Shown here: positions 47,795 through 58,306 of the stretch, piece by piece
Layout of the letters: the number at the start of each line of letters is the position of its first letter
How positions within the stretch are numbered: the stretch's first letter is position 1
Assembly: GCA_012295275.1 (NCBI GenBank)
Contig: CM022674.1
Span: 9,136,260 to 9,200,259 of the forward strand
Source of the DNA: Chrysomallon squamiferum
Lineage: Eukaryota > Mollusca > Gastropoda > Neomphalida > Peltospiridae
DNA: 64,000 nt
Direction of reading: 5' to 3'
Made by a program: the position numbers and the translations under genes
The notes under the pieces: model-generated
Told to the model about the DNA's origin: nothing
Databases searched by the model: none
The model's input: the letters and a program-made list of their open reading frames with translations, nothing else

Positions 47795-48170
47795 TAACCA
47801 AAATAGTTTAAACAGTTAAAACAACTATTGTTAACTGCAGAAAAGATATGCATTGTGATATGAGCTCTGAAATTGAGGTTCAGACATGACTGAGTTTTCT
47901 AAATACATTTTTTATCAATAATAAAATAAATAAACAAACAAAAAATACAAATAAATAAATAATAAAGAAGAAAATAAGTTGGATGTAGAAAAATGATCAT
48001 TACAATATTTTTCAATATAGCTTTCATCAAAATTTCTGTATAAAATTGTCTTGGAAATCAAATTCTGTTCTGTATGCACTTCTCTAACATCATATAAAAA
48101 TTTATTAATATCCTTATTTGTAAATGGATTTTTCTGGTATTATATTGTGTTTATCTATTTTAAAATGTCT
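46881..48170. other. AT-rich noncoding spacer
   Basis: It contains an AC run near 47011-47026, a TA run at 47293-47316 and (TTTA)n at 47757-47795. The 67-codon plus frame at 47486-47689 lacks support. Confidence 0.65.
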
Positions 48171-48179
48171 ACTTGTTGT

Positions 48180-48490
48180 AGTGACCTAAGCCTAGATGGT
48201 CATGGAATAGAAGGCACATAACAAGAATCTCTGATGCTGGTCATTCAGAAGAATGTATAGCTAATATTTTAAGAGATTTGTTTTTAATTCCTTCAAGTAC
48301 TCAGTAACATTCTACAGTCCTCTAACTTATCAAAAGACATCTTGCTAAATATGCATTGGGAATATATTATGAGCAAAATATTAGCACTGTTCTTCATTTT
48401 AATGTATCAGGTATTCACATTCTTTATATTGTTTTATTAATTCAGCCTCTAAAGTTAAAATCATGACCCAGGGTAGAATAAGAAAATAGA
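48180..48490. other. Mixed-composition patch
   Basis: Less AT-rich sequence (CCTAGATGGTCATGGAATAG, AATCTCTGATGCTGGTCATT) without frame or repeat identity. It ends at a short GA run and A run (48491-48522). Confidence 0.35.
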
Positions 48491-48671
48491 CAGAGAGAGA
48501 GAGAGAGAAAAAAAAAAAAAACATAATAAAATTTTGCTTGTGCATGAATGATAATTAAATACTAAATATCAATGGTCTATCTTAATTCCTTATGTTTGTA
48601 TAATCATTAAGACAACTATAATACAAGAAATTAAAAAAAGAAAACAAAAAGAATAATAAATTCATAAATCA

Positions 48672-48709
<38 letters not shown>
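48672..48709. repeat. (AAT)n microsatellite
   Basis: About 12 AAT units, followed by AAC units. Confidence 0.95.
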
Positions 48710-48712
<3 letters not shown>

Positions 48713-48907
48713 CAACAGTTATGTGACAACATTAAGTGAGAGATGAAAAGATAATTTATGGGCTTACAGGAGAAAAATGTAGGATTTGTCATTTCAGAGA
48801 ATTATATCAAGCTACAAGTTAATGTGGCTAAATTTCATAATGCCTTTGTATTGAAGAAAAAAGCATCACTTTAAATTAAATTAAAAATCAGTTTCCGTTC
48901 TTTTTGT

Positions 48908-49531
48908 TTAATAAAAAAATGAAAAGTTTAAAAACACCAATAGTGTGAGATAATTACAGTTCTGTATGACAATGTAAGAGAAACAATAATTGCTGGCAAT
49001 GATGCAATAATCAGTTTTGTTGTCCGGAAACGAAGAAAATTTTAATATCTTTTGGGACTTTAAGTACAAGATTAGAAAAATTGTGAACATCCCTAAATAC
49101 CAATAACGGCCCAAAATTAAAATCTCAAACTTAAAACAATTCTGACATTCCAAAGTGCACATGCAAATCATCATGCACCTAAAGCAATAATTCCACACAC
49201 ACCCCCAACTGCAAACTTTGACATCCACACCCTAAAAACTATAACGTTGGGAAAACAGTTCATGTCTAAACGGAAATGTAGACATCTTTTGGGAAATGTT
49301 GACATGTGGGATATTTGACATGGCTGTGGCAAATGCTGGTAAGAACAGTGAAATACAATTGCCTAACAAAATCTGGCAGTAAACAAAGAACATCCAAAGT
49401 GAGACAAATTGTATTTTTACAATAACATTACCACATTCAAAGCATAGCAGATATATAGGATCAATATTCAAGCATTCCTTTTTTTCAAAACTATCTTGAT
49501 TTTCAAGACTAATTTTATTTTTCAAATTCAA
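48908..49531 (-). other. Two adjacent uncharacterised open frames
   Basis: Minus-strand frames of 99 codons (49232-49531) and 106 codons (48908-49228) follow one another with only a stop between them. The first begins MNLKNKISLENQDSF, and the second MDVKVCSWGCVWNYCFR. Both are hydrophobic and Cys/Phe/Ile-rich with no known motif. The DNA at 49020-49560 is less AT-rich than its surroundings. The pair could be remnants of one repeat-derived reading frame, but I see no proof of coding. Confidence 0.15.
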
Positions 49532-49559
49532 TCAGCCATTGTAATGAGGTCAGGCTGAC

Positions 49560-50690
49560 CAGCGATCACTGTCAGATTACATGAGTTTACCCGCAAACAA
49601 ACTACAAATATTATAATAACAGCATCAACACTTGACATTTTGAGCTCATTTCAGTTCAGTCATCTTTATTCATTCACACAAGGAAAAAATCCTAAACTTT
49701 TTGAGTGCTAGAAGTTGGTTAGAGGCAATCGAAGCAGTAATTTCATAGAGTGACTAATAAAGATAATTTATGTTCCATTAACATTAGCTAAGCAGCCACC
49801 TGCATTATGAAGTCTCTAAATATAGTTACCTGTTCAAGTGTGTGTCTGAAATATGTGACTGCAATATATTGCAAGTTATTTATTTGAAAATTTAGTAAAT
49901 CAATAAAGAATAAGTTTGACTTTTTTATGAAAATCAGGGTTAAAGTATTTTTCATTATTTTCATTATTCAGTGATTACCAACAATGATGGAGGAATATAT
50001 ATATTACAAAGTATATCATGAGTTATTTTTACATAAGCCATCAAAATGTAAAAAGGGATTTAGTTTTTTTGTATAAAGTTACAATGGAATATATAAACAC
50101 ATTATATTCAGATCTTATCAGCTGAACTAACAAAAGAGACACTATAATTTGAGGAAATGACAGCATAAATGCAAATACTATTCTATTTCAATTAGTAATG
50201 AGGCCAAATCACAATACTATTAAAAGACCATATATTTGAGAATTAATAAATAAAAAGTTAGAAAAGTTTTATTCGATGGAAATTATTATTATTTTTTTTT
50301 GCCTGTTTAGTATCAAAATATATAAAATAATAATTAAGAAAATAAAGAAATATTTTTAAAAATTCCTGAATGACAGTGTAAACTCTGATATATGGGTGTA
50401 TATAAATAATTATTTTATCAAAGTAATTTGATTGCCATGTTAAAAAACAGGCATTCATCAGGGTTCTTTCATCAAGCATATGCAGAAACAGATATCAACT
50501 TCCAACTTAAGTAGTCTTCACATTTAAGGATTTAAAATTTGTTGTTATCATAAAAAAATATTAAGCATTAAGCAGTCATAACAAAATATTGTCAGTCTAA
50601 TATTACTATTCCATTGTTTATTGGCATACTTTTAATTTTTAATTGTTTATAATTGAACAATAACATCAAATTAAAATTTTAGAATTTTAA
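49560..50690. other. Mixed then AT-rich spacer
   Basis: 49560-49840 is moderately complex (AGCGATCACTGTCAGATTAC, GAGTTTACCCGCAAAC). The remainder is AT-rich. No gene is supported. Confidence 0.5.
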
Positions 50691-50966
50691 AAGTTAGATA
50701 TTTCTTCTTCAGTAACTATTACTAAACTGTAATGTACTATACTTTGACATCTACTTCTGGCATTATTGTGAACTATGCTTCAAAATCTACCTGCTAAAAC
50801 TATTACTAAAATTGTAATGTACTATAAATCATCATGAATTACTGGCATTATCGTATACTATATTCTGTACATACAATTAATATTGTGATGTCAATATACT
50901 ACATGTACCACTGACATTGTGTATTTCAAAACCATCAATATAGTATACAATACTTCAATAAACCAT
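50690..50966 (+). repeat. Degenerate tandem repeat flanking the left inverted arm
   Basis: Variants of ACTGTAATGTACTATACTTT, GGCATTATTGTGAACTATGC and GGCATTATCGTATACTATAT recur at roughly 60-110 bp. Related sequence (GACATTATTATGTACTAAAC) resumes at 51202, just inside the left arm, so the arm sits within this array. Confidence 0.6.
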
Positions 50967-51202
50967 ACATTAATACTGTAATGTAATATGTATTAAAAGT
51001 ATTGCCTATAATCTTCCAAAATCGGTTGAGAAGCTGCAGTGAGTATACCAATGACATCAGCCCAGCTTTTTGAACTACATCGCTTTTATTTGTCATTTAT
51101 CCATCCACACAACCATTCCATTGATACATCTGTAATTCATGAGGGAAAAAATCAACAACAACAAAAAATATAAATGAAAATAAATTTATCATTAATTATC
51201 TG
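50967..51202 (+). repeat. Long inverted repeat, left arm
   Basis: This 236-bp arm aligns with the reverse complement of 52240-52473. Over 50967-51140 only about five mismatches were counted by eye. The A-rich end at 51141-51190 differs more. It includes GCAGTGAGTATACCAATGAC and AACTACATCGCTTTTATTTG. Identity is about 93% overall. No transposase or terminal signature is recognised. Confidence 0.93.
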
Positions 51203-52239
51203 ACATTATTATGTACTAAACTTCAGAATCTCAGACTGACCATCATTTAGTATGAATGTACATTGTAACTGACTACATTTCAATATTTGTTGCATTACCT
51301 CCTAGATCTTGCTGTCTAATGCAAGGGTAAGGTGAGAATAATCATTTCATAGACAATATATCACTTTTGTTAAGTGATGGTTTAAAATATTTATAAAAAT
51401 ATCTGATAATAAATGGTTTATGTGAGCCAACTTTTGTTTCTTTTTGTTTACTGCAATAATTAGTAACTTCTTAATATTAGTAACATAAAATTAAACATAT
51501 CTGTCTGCTTCAAACAGCAGTGTGGTTGTCTGTGCTGGTTATCCTGGCAATGGTGCCACTGAGGTCAGTGATTGACAGATCTGTGATCATAAAACACAAC
51601 TAAAAATCATTTGTGCTGACATTTACTCTGCAAAACATCTGACTTTTTTTCCCATCCCACTGAAAACAACCACAAAGAACTGTATCCATAAATAAAAAGT
51701 GTCCAATTTCTTTCTGTAACCTGCTTCATAAACAACAGACCAATAGAAATCAAAGACACATAAACAAGAGACCAATAGAAATCAAAGACATATAAATCAT
51801 ATCTCTGTCAAATTTAATGTTACAAAAGTGTCTTATTTATTGCTGAGATCCTAATTATTTGCATTAAAAAACACCAATTGGAGATGATCTTTTGTCAACT
51901 TCATCATTTAAAAAAATATCAAGACTGGGGTTAAAAAAACTAATTGCTTAATCAAGCACAAGTGCAGGTATTTTTTTTTTAGACATAAATCTTTTGTTAA
52001 TATTTAAGAGTAATTTTATGTTCTCTAAGTAATCAACTAAAATGCAATCTGACTGATTCATTACATTTAAATGAAAGTGATAAATAGTTTCTTTCTAATT
52101 AAGAAAATGTCAAAGTTTTATGTATATAAAGGATGTCATTAATGGTCGACACCTGGTGATCTTTTGTCAGACAGTTATAAAGTGTTTGCTATGTTGATTT
52201 TTGTGGTAAATACTTGTTATTCATAATGATATCTTTTCA
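51203..52239. other. Loop between inverted arms
   Basis: 1,037 bp of mixed sequence without an open frame above 60 codons. Its left edge continues the degenerate array seen before the left arm. It contains a short tandem duplication near 51730-51797. Confidence 0.7.
51728..51797 (+). repeat. Two-copy tandem duplication, about 34 bp
   Basis: AGACCAATAGAAATCAAAGA with ACATAAACA before or after it occurs twice in direct succession with few differences. Confidence 0.8.
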
Positions 52240-52473
52240 CAGATAATTAATGATAATTTTATTTTAATTTATATTTTTTGTTCTTCTTCTTCTTTCCTCA
52301 TGAATTACAGATGTTTCAATGGAATGGTTGTATGGATGGATAAATGACAAATAAAAGCGATGTAGTTCAAAAAGCTGGGCTGATGTCATTGGTATACTCA
52401 CTGCAGCTTCTCAACCCATTTTGGAAGATTACAGGCAATACTTTTAACACATATTACATTACAGTATTAATGT
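52240..52473 (-). repeat. Long inverted repeat, right arm
   Basis: Reverse-complement partner of 50967-51202. Its outer end carries ATTACATTACAGTATTAATG, the complement of array-like sequence at the left arm's outer end. This suggests that the right arm was copied from the left locus rather than the reverse. Confidence 0.93.
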
Positions 52474-53160
52474 GTGATTCTGTTAGGGTGATTAGAACCC
52501 ATTAACTTTCAATCTGATAAGTAGATTTTTTCAATAAATCTCTATAATAAGTTAACCTGTATCTTAAGGTGAAGGTCGTTTCTCAGTAGGTGGAATTCAC
52601 TAACTACCAAATTAAGTGAAGTGATGAGTCTGTGGCATTTGAAATCTGATAATATTTTTTAATTCCATGTTAGGAAATGGGGTTATGTTCATCTAACTTG
52701 AACTCAATTTAATTCCGGAAAGAGACAGTGTACCAAAAAGACAGTTGGTTAATTTTGAAAAAATACTCCAGTTGGTTTAAATCAATAAGAAGCCTGAATC
52801 TGAAACACAGGCTGTAGTCACAATCCTCCCTGATCTGCATTCCAAGAAGAATTTCTTGTTTTGTAACAATGCTGTAATTTATTTAATTTAACAATACATG
52901 GGATAATAACATAGTGGTCAACCTAATGTAATAGAATAATTTGTTACTGCAGTATCATGCATCATCAAAACAGTTTATTGATTTAGACTTCTACCTTATA
53001 TAGTCTCTCTTTCATTCTCATCCCACCCACACTCATCAGCAGTAATAGTAGTTTGATCAATGAGTCATGCGGGTGGAAATGAAAGAAAATGTGTAGCACA
53101 ATTTATCTTGCAAAAATGATCATTCTGAAGTAAGTTATTCAGGTAACAGTACTGGATTAA
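52474..53160. other. Mixed-composition noncoding stretch
   Basis: Moderately complex sequence with no repeats or frame. 52780-52860 (ACACAGGCTGTAGTCACAAT, CCTCCCTGATCTGCATTCC) and 52990-53100 are the GC-richest parts and could be conserved noncoding sequence. Confidence 0.4.
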
Positions 53161-53902
53161 TTAACTGCCTATTTTTTTTTTTTAAACTTAGAATTTTTAT
53201 TAAATGTGAATTTTGGTTATATGAATTATAATAAGTCAAGTGATAATAAAATGAATTTATTTGGTTTTGGTTTAGTGAAAACCATAAAGAGAGATACTTG
53301 TGAATAAACATATGTTGATGATACTCATTACTATTTCATTACAAATAAATGGTTATCAGAGTAAATTCAAAAACAAACTCTATGATCCAGCAAGAACAAA
53401 ATATTCTTTTTTTCCAAACAATTTTCTGATTATCTCTTGAACCTTTTCAAAAGCTTATTCTTATTACTGAACAATGAATAACTGCGCTTATTATTACAAT
53501 GATAAACAGAATTGAGTAACTGCTAAAACAGAAAACAATCATTCAATATTCCCCCATACCCCCCCAAAAAATACCAAAACCCCCCACACACACACAAAAA
53601 ATGTATTTTTAATATTTAATTGTTCGGTAACATGTACAAACGTGTGGTTCAATTACAGTATTTCTAAAGATGAATTTTGATGAAACATTTATCATACAAA
53701 AACTCAGGACATGACCAAAAATTTGTATCACATCAGTCTTCAATATTTTTCTCTAATTGGAAGCAGAGTTCTTGTTACCATGAGAAACAATTTCCTTAAC
53801 TGCTGTTGACATTATATAAGTTCAGTGAGTGCTGAAGTCAGAAGCAACACCAATATTCCATGTTCAATGATCCAGTAATCTTTACCCATGTCAATTAAAT
53901 AC

Positions 53903-53905
<3 letters not shown>

Positions 53906-53943
<38 letters not shown>
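53906..53943 (+). repeat. Poly(A) tract, 38 bp
   Basis: The longest homopolymer in the window. It follows complex sequence, and ATTAAA lies seven bases or so upstream (CAATTAAATACATT). This would suit a retroposed 3' end, but neither a source gene nor a flanking target duplication is recognised. Confidence 0.92.
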
Positions 53944-53945
<2 letters not shown>

Positions 53946-54516
53946 ATGATAATAATTATCTGTTTTTAAGAAGCCAAAACAGAGGATGAAGATAGGACTG
54001 AGATGAGAATGAAGCCTTGTAAAACACATATTTAATAAAATATTAACACAATTTTTTGTTGATAAACTTTTAAAAAGAAAAATGGACAAAAAAGGACGAA
54101 AGCCAGGACCACCTTGTTGGCATCATGGTTAACTGGGGAGGAGTGTGGATGCATATTGACGTTTCTCACTGATTAATCTCCTATCTGTCTAAGATGTCTG
54201 TATAACAAACAGCTAAACATTAGTTATGCACTGTGATTACTCTGTTGATAAAATAATTATATAACTATAAGATAATTAAAGTAATTATAATGATAGTTAT
54301 AATTCTGATGATTATGACTTTCATTAATGATAAAAAAGACTAAAGTAATTTTAAAATAATGATCATACTGTTGTTATGACAAAATTTGAATAAAAATATA
54401 TTTAAAGTGAACTGAAGAATCAGTAAGATTTTGAATAGTATATTTACCCAAATACTATTCAATTTAATTTTTTATTTAACTACATTTATTAAAAATCAGT
54501 TCAGTAATGTCCAAAA
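53944..54516. other. Mixed then AT-rich spacer
   Basis: A patch at 54090-54200 (GGACCACCTTGTTGGCATCA, GGGGAGGAGTGTGGATGC) is GC-richer. The rest is AT-rich, and no gene is supported. Confidence 0.5.
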
Positions 54517-54703
54517 AAATAAGCATGTATCAAAAAATGCATACTTATATATACAAAAAACAGCAGTGTATTAAAAAAAAAAATTATATATATAAAAACA
54601 AGTATGTATTAAAAAACAAACTGACTTATATGTAATATCAAGTGTGTATTAAAAAACTGTGACATATATAAAAAAAAATCATTTGTTAAAAAACAAACTG
54701 ACT

Positions 54704-54748
<45 letters not shown>

Positions 54749-54800
54749 AGTTGACTTATATATAATAAAGAAATATGTATTAAAAACAAACTGAATTATA
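54517..54800 (+). repeat. Degenerate tandem repeat with embedded (AT)n
   Basis: Variants of GTATTAAAAAACAAACTGAC then TTATATATAA repeat at about 45-60 bp. A clean AT run lies at 54707-54743. Confidence 0.75.
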
Positions 54801-55316
54801 TCTGAAAAGATATCTGAGAAAGCATCTTTAAAAACAAAATCACCCCCACTTTATTTCATTATTTTCTAATATTAAGACTGGATTCTACTCCATTTGGTTT
54901 CTGCATCACCTTTCTTCAATCTCACAATCAATGCATAAAGGAAATTGTGCAAGATTTCTCAGCAAGTTTAAAAAAAATAAAAATAAAAAAAATAAAAATA
55001 AATAAAAGCTTTTTAAAAATTTGTCATAATCCTGAAATGAGCATTTATATGTTAAAACAAATATTTATATAAATTTCATCTATTAAAGGAATATTAAAAA
55101 TATTTTCAACTTTTAAAAATATTACATTTTATGACTACAGGAATTACTATTACATGTACGTTTATGATATATTTAAAGAAAATAATCAAATTTAACTTTC
55201 CTATTCCTAAAATTCAAATGTGAAACATTTCATATCATATCAACAATATATTGATGTCTTATTCATTTATATCAAATGGTATAATTTAGCTTAAAGTGAA
55301 GGTAATGCTGGTCATA

Positions 55317-55640
55317 AGAAAATGGTGGCAATGATTATAATGGTGATCATAACTACTCAGACATTGCTAGTGGTACATGGTAGTGACTGTGGTTGTAACA
55401 TGGTAAGTTATTGTAGTGGTAACATGATAGTGACTGTAATGTGTTGTGGTGGTAAATTGATGGTGACTGTTGGTAGTGAGTGTGGTTGTAACATGGTAGT
55501 GATTGGAAGTAACATTGTAATGAAAATCGTGGTAACATGGTAGTGAATGTGGTGGTAACATGGTAGTGATTATTCTGGTTAGGGAGTTATGCAGTGATCA
55601 TGACATTATATAGTGGTAATGACTGTATAAGTAGTAATGA
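55317..55640 (+). repeat. Degenerate minisatellite (GGTGGTAACATGGTAGTGA type)
   Basis: The motif TGGTAACATGGTAGTGACTG recurs with variants at roughly 15-30 bp for about 300 bp. It opens spurious frames on both strands (55322-55543 plus, 55353-55561 minus), none with constrained composition. Confidence 0.85.
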
Positions 55641-58002
55641 TACTATACAGTGAAAATGGATATAATAATGCATACATATGAATTAGATTATAAAGAACTA
55701 TTATAATAAGAGGTGGAGTGTACAGATGGTATGTATGGCTGCAGTGTATTTCTCAGTCTGTAGTACACAGATGGACTGTTGTTTGTTTGGGGTTTTTTTT
55801 GTCTCAGTAAAAATAATAATTTAAGCTTTGTATTACTTAAATAAAATAATTACCAAGGCAAATGAATCTTATTTCAATAAACAGATATCAAAACAACATC
55901 ATTGTAAGAAATGAATTCTAAATGGATTAGTATTTTTAATTAATTTATTTATTTATTTATTTATTAATTACATTTTGTTTTCACACTTTTTTAAGAACAA
56001 AAATTATTTAATGTTTGTATTGCTCAGAATTTTGTATCCTGTAAGTAACTCAGACTGCTGATAACACTGACAAAAATTTAGACATTTGGAAGAAATTCAA
56101 TAACAAATAGTGTTTATATCATTTTCTTGCGAAGTTACTCACCAAACATTACAAAAAAGAAATAGAAAAAAAATTATATCATTTTAAAACTGCTATATAC
56201 TTCTGAAGTTACCACATATTTCAAGGCAAACTCTCAGTCAGTTATATCTTTCACACATACTTGATTTGTTATTTTTAATTTTTCTGAAGTCTTTCAAATG
56301 TTAATTTAAAAAGGTACATGTCACAATAATTTTTAAATATCACTTTTCTGTCACAGTGAATTATATTAATGTAATTATTAAATTTATTTGATTTATTAAA
56401 TTTATATATAAAGTTCAGCCATTCTAATGTGAGATTAACTTTACATGATGGAATCTTCTAAATTCTGTTTAACAGTAAATAGTATACACAGACAATTGTG
56501 AGTGGAAACTGCCCACTATTCAGAAAAACATAACCACAAATTCTCATCCTCATCATCATTATTATTGTTGTTTATGTATGTATGCAATAAAAAGTTTCAT
56601 ATTCATATTTTGGGGGGAGGATGATAGCTTTAAAATAATTTAATTAAAAAAAAAAAATTTCAGGGTGTTCTCTTTCAAGCAATCTTCAGTTCTTTTTTAA
56701 AAATAAAAACATTCTGTCATATTGTCTAAAAAAAAGAGGTAATAATAACTTTTTATTAAATTTTTAAAAAATATTCTATTGTATACTATATGACATTTAT
56801 TAGATTAAATTTATTATCATTACAAAAAAAAATTATTAACATTTTTAAAATATATAAACATCTAAATGCACACAAAAAACACAAGTACTCAGATAACAAC
56901 TTTTCTTTCACTGACTCTTTATCAATTGATGCACCACCTGCACAACAATGCAGCACTGCCACTGGTTCTGGTTTCACTCAGTGACGAATGGTGTGACATT
57001 TTCATTAGCATGCTTAATTTAAATTGTTGCGAGATGTTACACACAAAAGTAATCTGATTCAAATGGAAGGAATCAATAGAACAAATGGCTGAGGAAACTA
57101 TCTTGAAATCTTTTGCTTTAATACATCAATATAAAGAATTTAAAATTCTAAACTTTCAAACCATTATCTTATAAACATTTATCTTTACAACGACAAGTAC
57201 ATTTCATAAAATGTAAATACTAGTTTAAATTTCTAAGACATTCTTCATAATTACCAAATACAGTGTTATTCTTCAAGGTGAGTGACTTTAATCACATTTC
57301 TATAGCATTATATACCACTCCATCCATATTTAATGTTACAAATTCTTGCTTGCTTGCTAATTCACCCTTACTTCATAAATGTTTATATTTATTTTGAAAT
57401 TTGAAATTTTTTAATAGTGGTGTTTTTTTCCCCAACTTATTTCAGAAGTATTTCAATCTTTTAATTTATTTATTCCCAAGTATTCTTAATTATATTCTGC
57501 AGTCAACTAATGAAATAAATATTTAAAAACATTAATTAATGTTTATTAATGTGCAATTTATTAACATCAATTATTGAATAAATTGCAAAATAAGTTTATA
57601 ATGTGTGATCAAAGAGGCTCAAGTAGTAACTGAAATAATAGAAACCATTTTTCTAAAACAAATATTCAACTCTTCCATTATTCCATTCTTCAGAGGCTTA
57701 ACACTGGTTTTGATGTATTACTGAAAAAAAAAAAAATCAATGGTTGGAACTGGAAAACACACAAAAAAAAAAAAATCAACAACTAGTGAACAAATAATAT
57801 TTTAAAACACTCAATTAACAGACAGAAAGACAGATGTACAGATGGAAGGACATTGATCAAGATGTTCTGTGAATCAATATAAAGCTGACATTAACAAACA
57901 CTGTGTAAGCTCACCATTGTTATGTGAAATCCCTAAACATATAGAAGTTAATATAACTTGTGTGTAAGAGAAGAGATTTTAATTTTTTTTCTGCATGTGT
58001 AA
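55641..58002. other. AT-rich noncoding spacer
   Basis: A/T-rich. 56900-57060 is somewhat more complex (CACCTGCACAACAATGCAGC, GTTGCGAGATGTTAC) and open in several frames on both strands (56786-57057), without evidence for any. Confidence 0.55.
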
Positions 58003-58137
58003 TTACTCAGAATGAACATGTTCAGTCTCCAAAGGCTGAGTAGGGAGGAAACCTGAGGATTTATCAATCTGTTGTGGAACAGCACAAGGCAAAAGATTAA
58101 AGAAGATGGGAACATCACTGATGTAACCTGTTGAAAG
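58003..58137 (-). CDS. Candidate terminal exon-like frame, unknown
   Basis: On the minus strand CCTCTTTCAACAG, an acceptor-like site, is followed by an open frame to TAA at 58003-58005. The peptide starts VTSVMF or GYISDVPIFFNLLPCAVPQQ, depending on phase, and in the latter case runs on to FLPTQPLETEHVHSE. The frame remains open upstream to an ATG at 58227. DNA here is less AT-rich than the surroundings. No family is recognised, and an old repeat fragment is an equal alternative. Confidence 0.2.
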   Translation of the reverse strand, partial: LSTGYISDVPIFFNLLPCAVPQQIDKSSGFLPTQPLETEHVHSE

Positions 58138-58306
58138 AGGCTGGGAAAGTGCCAGAGAGAAAAATACTCTTTTAAATGTTACTACCTTGCCAAAATGCAT
58201 GACAGACACACTGAAAATGAGAAACATAATTGTGTTCTCTCTAATTGCATCCCAAATCCTCCAGGCTAAAATGAACCTAACAACAGCATTCTAGAAATAA
58301 ACTCAG

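Noticed and set aside
51524-51552. Similarity of AGCAGTGTGGTTGTCTGTGC to the miR-34 family
   Set aside because: The seed differs (AGCAGTG against GGCAGTG), the 3' part is out of register, and downstream sequence does not pair into a precursor hairpin.
55322-55561. Short frames with Val/Met/Gly or His/Tyr/Thr repeats
   Set aside because: They come from a degenerate minisatellite open on both strands.
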